A stretch of 64,000 nucleotides of DNA from Umezawaea sp036375055 (GTDB taxonomy: Bacteria > Actinomycetota > Actinomycetes > Mycobacteriales > Pseudonocardiaceae). The position numbers were made by a program, and so were the translations under genes. Location: assembly GCF_036375055.1 (NCBI RefSeq), contig NZ_DASUSQ010000146.1:1-64000 (forward strand), given 5' to 3'. How positions within the stretch are numbered: the first letter of the stretch is position 1; each line of letters begins with the position of its first letter. Positions 47,783 through 54,486 of this stretch are shown piece after piece. Under the pieces are notes generated by a model. That model made no database searches. It saw only the letters and a program-made list of their open reading frames with translations, and was not told the DNA's origin.

Positions 47783-48312
47783 ACGAGACCGATCAGGGCT
47801 ACCTGCTGCCCTGCGGTCGTGACGTCGAGGCGGTGTGGGACCGGCTCGACGAGATCGACGCGCACGAACTGGAGTGCCCGCACTGCCTGGGCGCCCGCGA
47901 GAGCCTGCGGGCCCTGCGCGCCGCCACCGAGGAGATGGCGCTCGACACCGAGGAGCCGTCGCGCGCGCTGTTCGGCCGGATCATGTCCGCGGTCAGGGCC
48001 GAGGTCCGGCGGGGCGAGGTGCTGCCGGTGCCGAGCGACGACGCGGGTCCCATCCACGTGAGCGGGCGGGCCATCGCGGCCGTGCTGAGGTTCGCCGCCG
48101 ACACCGTCCCGGGGGTCCGGGCGCGGCACTGCCACGTCGTCGCGCGGATCGACGTGATCGACGTGGCGCTGAAGCTGGCCGTCAGCCACGTGAACCTCAC
48201 CGTCGATGTGGTGGACGTGGTGCGCGAAAGGGTGACAGCGGCGGCGTCCGCGCGCGTCGGCGTGCGGGTGAACCGCTTGGACATCACCGTCGAAGACCTG
48301 TACGACCTCTGA
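47779..48312 (+). CDS. ZAS zinc finger-Asp23 fusion, candidate soluble anti-sigma factor
   Basis: A 177-aa protein without membrane helices. Residues about 1-60: zinc-finger anti-sigma motif H29-x3-C33-x2-C36 (in DAHELECPHCLGARESLRAL) with C12 nearby. Residues about 90-177: an Asp23/Gls24 domain (GPIHVSGRAIAAVLRFAADTVPGVRARHCHVVARIDVIDVALKLAVSHV...RVGVRVNRLDITVEDLYDL). Typical anti-sigma factors join the ZAS finger to a membrane helix; here the Asp23 domain takes that place. ATG 47779 overlaps the sigma stop (ATGA); ATG 47773 is in frame. Anti-sigma role is inferred from the motif and coupling. Confidence 0.85.
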   Translation: MNETDQGYLLPCGRDVEAVWDRLDEIDAHELECPHCLGARESLRALRAATEEMALDTEEPSRALFGRIMSAVRAEVRRGEVLPVPSDDAGPIHVSGRAIAAVLRFAADTVPGVRARHCHVVARIDVIDVALKLAVSHVNLTVDVVDVVRERVTAAASARVGVRVNRLDITVEDLYDL

Positions 48313-48324
48313 GGAACGAGTGAC

Positions 48325-48678
48325 ATGACTGCGGAGCACGTGATCGCCAAACCGGTGGTGGCCGCCGTCGCCGCGCACGCGGCGAGCGGCGTCGCCGGGG
48401 TGGTGCGGCTGGAACCGGGGGTCGCGGGCCTGGTCGGCTCGGTGGCGCGTACCGCGCGCCAGCGGTTCAAGGGCCTGGAACCGGTGCCGACCGAGGGTGT
48501 GCGGGTGCGGGTGGAGGGCCGGGTCTGGGTGGAGGTCGACGTCGTGACCTCGGCCGTGGACCAGGCGGTCGCGGTGGCGCGGGCCGTGCAGCGCGCGGTC
48601 GCGGCGGCCGTCACGGAGGCCACGGGCCTGCCCGTCGCGGCGGTGGCCGTGTTCGTCCTGGACATCGAGCTGTCGTGA
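48325..48678 (+). CDS. Asp23/Gls24-family envelope stress protein
   Basis: A 117-aa single-domain Asp23 protein: IAKPVVAAVAAHAASGVAGVVRLEP at the start, GVRVRVEGRVWVEVDVVTSAVDQAVAVARAVQRAVAAAVTEATGLPVAAVAVFVLDIEL at the end. Asp23 in Staphylococcus aureus coats the membrane through the anchor AmaP and responds to cell-wall stress. Twelve bases after the fusion gene with AGGAACGAG as Shine-Dalgarno; its stop overlaps the next start. Confidence 0.88.
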   Translation: MTAEHVIAKPVVAAVAAHAASGVAGVVRLEPGVAGLVGSVARTARQRFKGLEPVPTEGVRVRVEGRVWVEVDVVTSAVDQAVAVARAVQRAVAAAVTEATGLPVAAVAVFVLDIELS

Positions 48679-49007
48679 CGACCTCTCCGGAACCGGCCGA
48701 GAAGCTGCTCGCCGCGCTGCGCGGCGTCCGGGGTCTGCGCCCGGCGACGCCCGCGGTGAAGCCCTCCACGTCGTGGGTGCCGTGGGACTGGGACACGCTC
48801 GCCGTCGACCTCCGCCCCGACGTGGTCGAGGTGCGCGTGGTCGCGACCTCCCTGCCGCTGCCGCCGCTGCTGGCCGAGGCCACCGCCGTGCTGACCGAGG
48901 TGCTGCGGCACGGCCCGTTCGCCGGGGCCGCGCTGCGGATCGTGGTGACCGACCTGGACGCGTCGGCACTGCGGAGTGAGACCCGCGCCACTCGATCGGG
49001 GCCGTGA
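48675..49007 (+). CDS. Small protein of the Asp23 locus, unknown function
   Basis: A 110-aa protein: EKLLAALRGVRGLRPATPAVKPSTSWVPWDWDTLAVDLRPDVVEVRVVATSLPLPPLLAEATAVLTEVLRHGPFAGAALRIVVTDLDASAL. It lacks the full Asp23 motif but has the same pattern of a strand, an amphipathic helix and a closing strand (LRIVVTDLD), so it may be a diverged Asp23 domain. GTG 48675 overlaps the previous stop (GTGA). Its last codons overlap promoter motif copy C. Confidence 0.78.
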   Translation: MTTSPEPAEKLLAALRGVRGLRPATPAVKPSTSWVPWDWDTLAVDLRPDVVEVRVVATSLPLPPLLAEATAVLTEVLRHGPFAGAALRIVVTDLDASALRSETRATRSGP

Positions 49008-49031
49008 CGTTCCCGTCCGAGCCGGTGTCCT
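49004..49031 (+). promoter_or_regulatory. Shared stress promoter motif, copy C (to asp23 gene)
   Basis: GTGACGTT (49004-49011), 13-bp spacer, GTGTCCT (49025-49031), ending 38 nt before the asp23 gene at 49069; GGGGCCGTGACGTT matches copy B exactly. It lies at the end of the upstream gene and gives the second half of the locus its own promoter. Confidence 0.68.
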
Positions 49032-49068
49032 AGCAGGAGAAGCCATCCACGACCCGAGGAGCGCGACG

Positions 49069-49530
49069 ATGAGCAAACCGACCGCCACCACCAGTCCGAC
49101 GGCCGCCGTCGTCCCGGCGAGCGGCACGCTGGTGACGGAGCACGGCACGACCACCGTCGCCGACACCGTGGTGCAGAAGATCGCGGGCCTGGCGGCGCGC
49201 GAGGTCAGCGGCGTGCACGCCCTGGGCAGCGGCACGTCCCGCGCGTTCGGCGCCATCCGCGAACGCATCCCCGGCGCGTCGGCCAGCGCGGGCCAGGGAG
49301 TGTCCGTCGAGGTCGGCGAGAAGCAGGCGGCCGTCGACCTCCAGCTGCTCGTCGAGTACGGCGTCCCGATCGCCGACCTGGCGCGGTCGGTGCGCCGCAA
49401 CGTGATCACCTCGATCGAGCGGATGACCGGGCTGGAGGTCGTCGAGGTCAACATCGCCGTCGTGGACGTGCACATCCCCGGCGACGACGACTCCCCCACC
49501 TCCGAGCCCACCACCTCCCGCGTCCAGTAG
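49069..49530 (+). CDS. Asp23/Gls24-family envelope stress protein (largest copy)
   Basis: A 153-aa Asp23 protein with extended ends: GTTTVADTVVQKIAGLAAREVSGVHALGSGTSRAFGAIRERIPGA, then VSVEVGEKQAAVDLQLLVEYGVPIADLARSVRRNVITSIERMTGLEVVEVNIAVVDVHIP. This is the most typical Asp23 of the locus. ATG 49069 has GAGGAG about 7 nt upstream. Its own promoter (copy C) precedes it. N-terminal Thr/Ala/Pro and C-terminal Asp/Ser/Thr tails are probably disordered. Confidence 0.93.
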   Translation: MSKPTATTSPTAAVVPASGTLVTEHGTTTVADTVVQKIAGLAAREVSGVHALGSGTSRAFGAIRERIPGASASAGQGVSVEVGEKQAAVDLQLLVEYGVPIADLARSVRRNVITSIERMTGLEVVEVNIAVVDVHIPGDDDSPTSEPTTSRVQ

Positions 49531-49584
49531 CCGCACCGTCCGGCAGGGCCCGACGCACCGCCGATCCCAGGAGGACACGGTCAG

Positions 49585-49761
49585 ATGACCGCCACCGCAC
49601 TCGGACTGCTGTTCGGCCTCGCACTCGGCTTCGCCGCCGCGTTCGGCGGCTTCAGCGCCTTCCTCATCGTGCTCGCCTTCGGCGCGCTGGGCCTGGTCGC
49701 GGGCCTCGTGGCGGACGGCAAGCTCGACCTGTCCCAGCTGACCACGAGGGACAGGGGATGA
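49585..49761 (+). CDS. 58-aa membrane protein (DUF2273-like) of the Asp23 locus
   Basis: A 58-aa small protein: MTATALGLLFGLALGFAAAF, then GGFSAFLIVLAFGALGLVAGLVADGKLDLSQLTTRDRG. Two hydrophobic helices with Gly/Ala packing and a charged C-terminal tail match the DUF2273-like small membrane proteins found in Gls24/Asp23 operons. CAGGAGGA lies 7-9 nt before ATG 49585, and its TGA overlaps the ATG of the next asp23 gene. It may anchor Asp23 proteins to the membrane, as AmaP does in staphylococci (inference). Confidence 0.85.
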   Translation: MTATALGLLFGLALGFAAAFGGFSAFLIVLAFGALGLVAGLVADGKLDLSQLTTRDRG

Positions 49762-50120
49762 CCCTCGCCCTGGAGCGGGGCACGACCACCGTCTCACCGC
49801 GGGCGGTCGAGAGGCTCGCCGCGCGAGCGGTGTCGGAGGTCGACGGCGTCAGCGGTGGCGGTGCGACCCACCGCGTACTGGGGGTCGCCGTCGGCTCCGA
49901 CGAACCGGTCCGGGTCACCGCACGCGTCACCGGGTCCCGCGCCGTGCTGACCGTGCGCCTGTCGGTCGACTACCCGCGCTCGGTGGCGGCGACCACCAGC
50001 CACGTCCGCGCCCACCTGATGACGCGGGTGGAGGAGCTGACCGGCCTCACCGTGTCCGGAGTGGACATCACCGTCACCTCGCTGCCCACCACGACCGCAC
50101 CGGGTCCCGGGGTCCGGTAG
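49758..50120 (+). CDS. Asp23/Gls24-family envelope stress protein
   Basis: A 120-aa Asp23 protein: GTTTVSPRAVERLAARAVSEVDGVSGGG, VRVTARVTGSRAVLTVRLSVDYPRSVAATTSHVRAHLMTRVEELTGLTVSGVDITVTSLPT. Coupled to the 58-aa membrane protein by ATGA. Last gene of the locus; actinomycete asp23 operons often continue with DUF6286 and AmaP-like genes, which are absent here because the convergent nucleoside hydrolase gene follows. Confidence 0.88.
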   Translation: MTLALERGTTTVSPRAVERLAARAVSEVDGVSGGGATHRVLGVAVGSDEPVRVTARVTGSRAVLTVRLSVDYPRSVAATTSHVRAHLMTRVEELTGLTVSGVDITVTSLPTTTAPGPGVR

Positions 50121-50148
50121 CACCGGGCGCCACCGTCCACTCCGGACG

Positions 50149-51033
50149 CTACACCGACAGGCGGTCGCGCAGGAACGCGCGCAGCGCCTCGACGTCGGTG
50201 TCCTCCGCGACGTCGACCGGGTAGGCGCCCGGCACGAGCGACCCGCGTCCGTCGCCGTCCGACGTGTCCACGTCGAGCAGGTGCTCCCGCGTGGTCAGGA
50301 TGCCCGGCTTGATCGCCTCCGCCACGGCGACGGCGTCGTGCACCAGGATGCCGTCGATGCCGTTCGCCTCCAGGTAGAACTCGCGGTACCGCGTGGTGAG
50401 GCCTTCCAGGGTGGTGCCCACCTCACCCGTCAGCGACTCCAGCCACGCGCCGTCCACGGCGCACCTGCGCGTCAGGTCGATCGGGACCAGCACGGGGCGT
50501 TCGGCGAGCACCCGCCGCGCGGCGTCCGCGTCGCTCCAGATGTTGAACTCCGCGGTGGGCGTGACGTTCCCGCCCGCGATGCCGCCGCCCATGACGACCA
50601 GCCTGCCGATCCGGCCCGCGTGCGTGTCGAGGAGGCGGGCGATGTTCGTGAGCGGGCCGATCGCCGCGACGGTGACGGGCTCGGCGCTGGCGTCGATCGT
50701 GTCGCGGAGGAACTCCACGGCGTCGCGGGCGTCGATCCGGTCGTTCACGGGCAGCGTGAGCGCCTTGCCCGAGAGGCCGTCGTCGCCGTGCACGAGCCGC
50801 GCGTCGGGCCTGCTGATCTCGCCCATCGCCCGGTCGGCTCCCCTGGCCACCGGGGCGGTGCTCCCCAGGAGCGCGAGCAGTCGCTGGGCGTTGCGGGTGG
50901 TGTGGTCGATCGACACGTTGCCGAAGACGGTCGTGACCCCGAGCAGGTCCACCTCGGGGCTGCGCACCGCGAGCGCCAGCGCGAACGCGTCGTCCACGCC
51001 GGGATCGGTGTCGATGATCAACGGGATCGTCAT
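50149..51033 (-). CDS. Inosine-uridine-preferring-type nucleoside hydrolase
   Basis: A 294-aa nucleoside hydrolase: N-terminal metal motif PLIIDTDPGVDDAFALALAV (DTDPGxDDA), LGVTTVFGN, VARGADRAMG, HGDDGLSG, VAAIGPLTNIARLL, VVMGGGIAGGNVTPTAEFNIWSDADAAR, and ILVHDAVAVAEAI with the Ca-binding Asp. It splits N-glycosidic bonds of nucleosides to base plus ribose for salvage. ATG 51033. Divergent from the GH9 gene; the CebR operator lies between but closer to the GH9 side. Confidence 0.94.
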   Translation of the reverse strand: MTIPLIIDTDPGVDDAFALALAVRSPEVDLLGVTTVFGNVSIDHTTRNAQRLLALLGSTAPVARGADRAMGEISRPDARLVHGDDGLSGKALTLPVNDRIDARDAVEFLRDTIDASAEPVTVAAIGPLTNIARLLDTHAGRIGRLVVMGGGIAGGNVTPTAEFNIWSDADAARRVLAERPVLVPIDLTRRCAVDGAWLESLTGEVGTTLEGLTTRYREFYLEANGIDGILVHDAVAVAEAIKPGILTTREHLLDVDTSDGDGRGSLVPGAYPVDVAEDTDVEALRAFLRDRLSV

Positions 51034-51130
51034 GCCCCCAGTCTGCTGCACCCGGCGTCGGGCCGGTGGTCCCGCCGTTCGAGTCGACTCCACCCACTGG
51101 GCCCTGTACAGACCCGGCACCTGGCCCTAT

Positions 51131-51154
51131 GTTTCTGGGAGCGCTCCCAGAAAC
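51131..51154. promoter_or_regulatory. CebR operator before the GH9 cellulase gene
   Basis: Perfect palindrome with the 14-bp core TGGGAGCGCTCCCA flanked by GTTTC and GAAAC, 72 bp before the cellulase start. This core is the established binding site of CebR, the cello-oligosaccharide-responsive LacI-family repressor of actinomycetes. It predicts repression lifted by cellobiose or cellotriose. No cebR gene is in the window. Confidence 0.95.
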
Positions 51155-51225
51155 GGGGCGCTCGCCGTCAGAGCGGACGGCACGGCACCCCTGCACGACG
51201 TGCCGCGGTTCGAGGAGATCACTAC

Positions 51226-53811
51226 ATGGCACCCCACTCGCCACGGCGATGGCGCCGTGCGGCCAAGGCGGTCACCATCGCGTTAGCGCTGGTCGTCAGC
51301 GGCAGCACCGGCTACGCGGCCCACGCGGCCGACTACGAGCGGTTGGTCAACGGCACCTTCTCCGGCGGCTCAGCCGACCCCTGGTGGAACGGCGCGGGCA
51401 CGTCCGGTCGCGTCACCGACGGGGAGTTCTGCACCGCCGTCACGGGCGGCACGACGAACCCCTGGGACGCCCTGATCGGCCAGAACGGCGTGCCGTTCGA
51501 GGCGGGTCAGTCCTACACGTTCGCGTTCGACGCGCGCGCGACGACACCGCAGCGGGTCTCGGCGGTGGCGGGCGAGGGCGTGGCCCCGTACCGGCAGATC
51601 GCGAAGCAGGACTTCGACGTCACCGCGGCCTCGCAGCGGTTCACCTACACGTTCACCTCGACGCTGGACTTCCCCGACGCGGGCAGCGGGCAGGTCACCT
51701 TCCACCTCGGCGGCCAGTCGTTCGACAACACGGTCTGCGTCGACAACGTCTCCCTGATCGGCGGCGTGGTCCCGCCCGGCGGCGCTCCCGGAACGCCGAC
51801 GAAGAAGATCCAGGTCAACCAGGTCGGCTACCTGCCCGACCTGCCCAAGCACGCGACGCTGGTCAGCGACTCGACCACGCCGGTGGCCTGGACCCTGCGC
51901 GACTCCTCCGGCGCCACCGCCGCCACCGGCCAGAGCAGGCCGCAGGGCGCCGACGCCGCGTCGGGCGACAGCACGCACGTGATCGACTTCTCGTCGTTCA
52001 CGACCGCGGGCACGGGCTACACGCTGGCGGTCGGCGACGAGGAGAGCTTCCCGTTCGACATCACCGCCGACCCGTACGCGAAGCTCCGCCGCGACTCGCT
52101 GGCGTTCTACTACCACCAGCGCAGCGGCACCCCGATCGAGGCGCGGTACGTCGGCGACACCTACGCCAGGCCCGCGGGCCACGTGAACGTCGCCCCCAAC
52201 CAGGGTGACGACGCCGTGCCGTGCCGCGCGGACCTGAACTGCGGCTACACGCTGGACGTGCGCGGCGGCTGGTACGACGCGGGCGACCACGGCAAGTACG
52301 TCGTGAACGGCGGCATCTCCGCGTGGCAGGTGCTCGACACCTACGAGCGCGCGGTCGCGTTCGGCGACGCGGACGCGCTGGGCGACGGGACGCTGGCGAT
52401 CCCCGAGCGGGCCAACGGCGTGCCGGACGTCCTGGACGAGGCGCGCTGGGAGGTCGAGTTCCTGCTGAAGATGCAGGCGCCGAGCGGACTGGTGCACCAC
52501 AAGATCCACGACGCGAACTGGACCGGTCTGCCCACGCTGCCCGACCAGGACCCGCAACCGCGCAGGCTGTCCGCCGTGAGCACGGCGGCGACGCTGAACA
52601 TGGCCGCGGTGGCCGCCCAGTCGGCCCGGATCTGGAAGACGATCGACCCGGCGTTCGCCGCGAAGAACCTGGCCGCGGCCAAGAAGGCCTACGCGGCGGC
52701 GAAGGCGAACCCGAACCTGATCGCCGATCCCAACGACGGCACGGGCGGCGGCAGCTACTCCGACGCCACGGTGTCCGACGAGTTCTACTGGGCCGCGGCC
52801 GAGCTGTTCACGACGACCGGCGCCGACGCCTACCGCGCCGACGTCACGGGCTCCCCGCACTTCAGGGGCGCGAGCCTCAACACGCGGGGCTTCGACTGGG
52901 GTTCGACCGGCCCGCTCGGCGACATCACGCTCGCGGTGGTGCCGAACGGCCTGCCGCGCGCGGACGTCGCGGCGATCCGGTCGGCGTTCACCACGACGGC
53001 GGACGCGCACCTGGCCCAGATCGCGACGCAGGGCTACCCCGCGCCGTACCGGACCACCGACGGCTCCTACGACTGGGGCTCGAACGGCCTGGTGGCGAAC
53101 AACGCGGTGGTCCTGGCGCTGGCCAACGACTTCACCGGTGACGCGAAGTACCGGGAGGGCGTCTACGAGACCATGGGCTACCTGCTGGGCCGCAACCCGA
53201 CGGGCTACTCCTACGTCACGGGCTACGGCGACCAGCCGGTGCGCAACGTGCACCACCGGCACTGGGCCAACCAGCTCGAACCGTCGCTGCCGACGGCGCC
53301 GCCCGGCGTGCTGTCCGGCGGTCCGAACAGCGCCCTCCAGGACCCGATCGCGGCCCGGCTGCTCCAGGGCTGCAAGCCGCAGAAGTGCTTCGTGGACCAC
53401 ATCGAGGCGTACTCGCTCAACGAGGTGACGGTCAACTGGAACTCCGCGCTCGCGTGGGTCGCCAACTGGGCCGCGGAGAAGTCCGGGGGAGGGTCCGGCT
53501 GCGAGGTCTCCTACCGGTCGACGAAGTGGGCGTCCGGCCAGACGGCGAGCATCGAGGTGAGGAACTCCGGCGACGAGGCGTGGGACGGCTGGACGCTGGG
53601 CTTCGGCTTCCCCGGCGGCCAGAAGATCACCAACGGCTGGTCGGCGACCTGGCGGCAGGAGGGTGCGGAGGTCACCGGCACCAGCCTGTCGTGGAACGGG
53701 AAGCTGGCTCCGGGCGCCTCGACCCACCTGGGCTTCGTCGCCTCGGCGGGTGCGGGCGACGCTGATCCGGCGACGTTCCGGATCAACGGGAAGGTGTGCT
53801 CGACGGGCTGA
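51226..53811 (+). CDS. Secreted GH9 endoglucanase with CBM4-like and CBM2 modules
   Basis: An 861-aa secreted cellulase. Signal peptide about 1-35 (cleavage near AAHAA-DYE); CBM4/9-like module about 36-178; Pro/Gly linker; CelD_N Ig-like domain about 193-282; GH9 catalytic domain about 285-735 with GGWYDAGDHGKYVVNG (catalytic base pair D351/D354), HHRHWAN and the acid block VDHIEAYSLNEVTVNWNSAL; Gly/Ser linker; CBM2 about 755-861 (CEVSYRSTKWASGQTASIEV...SWNGKLAPGASTHLGF). All catalytic motifs are intact. ATG 51226 has GAGGAG 8 nt upstream; the upstream open frame is a shadow of the nucleoside hydrolase gene. Controlled by the CebR site at 51131-51154. Confidence 0.96.
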   Translation: MAPHSPRRWRRAAKAVTIALALVVSGSTGYAAHAADYERLVNGTFSGGSADPWWNGAGTSGRVTDGEFCTAVTGGTTNPWDALIGQNGVPFEAGQSYTFAFDARATTPQRVSAVAGEGVAPYRQIAKQDFDVTAASQRFTYTFTSTLDFPDAGSGQVTFHLGGQSFDNTVCVDNVSLIGGVVPPGGAPGTPTKKIQVNQVGYLPDLPKHATLVSDSTTPVAWTLRDSSGATAATGQSRPQGADAASGDSTHVIDFSSFTTAGTGYTLAVGDEESFPFDITADPYAKLRRDSLAFYYHQRSGTPIEARYVGDTYARPAGHVNVAPNQGDDAVPCRADLNCGYTLDVRGGWYDAGDHGKYVVNGGISAWQVLDTYERAVAFGDADALGDGTLAIPERANGVPDVLDEARWEVEFLLKMQAPSGLVHHKIHDANWTGLPTLPDQDPQPRRLSAVSTAATLNMAAVAAQSARIWKTIDPAFAAKNLAAAKKAYAAAKANPNLIADPNDGTGGGSYSDATVSDEFYWAAAELFTTTGADAYRADVTGSPHFRGASLNTRGFDWGSTGPLGDITLAVVPNGLPRADVAAIRSAFTTTADAHLAQIATQGYPAPYRTTDGSYDWGSNGLVANNAVVLALANDFTGDAKYREGVYETMGYLLGRNPTGYSYVTGYGDQPVRNVHHRHWANQLEPSLPTAPPGVLSGGPNSALQDPIAARLLQGCKPQKCFVDHIEAYSLNEVTVNWNSALAWVANWAAEKSGGGSGCEVSYRSTKWASGQTASIEVRNSGDEAWDGWTLGFGFPGGQKITNGWSATWRQEGAEVTGTSLSWNGKLAPGASTHLGFVASAGAGDADPATFRINGKVCSTG

Positions 53812-53821
53812 CCGACCGGCT

Positions 53822-53851
53822 TCCGGCGGAGACCACCGGGTCTCCGCCGGA
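53822..53851 (+). terminator. Terminator after GH9 gene
   Basis: Perfect 13-bp stem TCCGGCGGAGACC / GGTCTCCGCCGGA with an ACCG loop, starting 11 bp after the cellulase stop. It may also serve the convergent operon that ends at 53869. Confidence 0.85.
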
Positions 53852-53868
53852 CGCCGCGGGCGCCGGGG

Positions 53869-54477
53869 CTACCGGGCCCGCGGCCCGAAGCGCAGCCGGA
53901 ACGAGACGACCGACAGCCCCAGGAACGGTTCGCGGCCGTGCAGCCAGCCCAGGGGCCCGTCGGGGGCGATCCTCCAGCGCACACCGGCGAACCGCCCCCG
54001 GCCCCTCGCCCGCACCGGGGTGCGGGCGAGCGCGCCGTCCAGCGCCTGGAAGACCGGCCCCGAGACGAGCACCGGCACACCACGACCGCCCGAGGTGTGC
54101 CGCGCTTCGCCGATGCCGGTCGCGGCGGCGCTGAACGCGGGTGCGGGGACGATCGTGAGGTCGGCCAACTCCTTGGGGATGCCCCACAGCCGCCGACCGC
54201 CCGCCCTCGACTCCGGGCTGTCGACCCAGATGTGCGTGATCGACAGCCCCGGCCGGGCGCCGCGCCGGACGAGGACGCCCGCGAGCAGCTCGTGGTAGGG
54301 CAGCAGGCTCCCCGGCAGGTAGTCCACGAACGCCGTCGTCACGAGCGCGCGGCCGAACGCCGTGACCGGTCGGACCCCGTCGGGCAGCGCGGGCAGGTCG
54401 CGCACGCGCACGGTCCACAGCGACACGCAGCCGTGCCCGTGCAGGTCCCACGGCTCGGGCGGGTAGTCGACGTCCAC
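53869..54477 (-). CDS. Acetoacetate decarboxylase-family protein
   Basis: A 202-aa protein of the ADC superfamily: VRDLPALPDGVRPVTAFGRALVTTAFVDYLPGSLLPYHELLAGVL, ITHIWVDSPESRAGGRRLWGIPKELADLTIV (the WGIPKELA block holds the family Lys used as Schiff base), and a beta-rich C-terminus. Members outside true acetoacetate decarboxylase act as aldolase-dehydratases or lyases. It lies 9 bp downstream of the GMC oxidoreductase and is the last gene of the BVMO-GMC-ADC operon. Confidence 0.83.
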   Translation of the reverse strand: MDVDYPPEPWDLHGHGCVSLWTVRVRDLPALPDGVRPVTAFGRALVTTAFVDYLPGSLLPYHELLAGVLVRRGARPGLSITHIWVDSPESRAGGRRLWGIPKELADLTIVPAPAFSAAATGIGEARHTSGGRGVPVLVSGPVFQALDGALARTPVRARGRGRFAGVRWRIAPDGPLGWLHGREPFLGLSVVSFRLRFGPRAR

Positions 54478-54486
54478 GGAGGGTCC

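Noticed and set aside
50281..51225. Open frame upstream of the GH9 start, extending the cellulase N-terminus by about 315 residues
   Set aside because: It is antisense to the nucleoside hydrolase gene, passes through the CebR operator, and lies before a clear signal peptide and Shine-Dalgarno at 51226.
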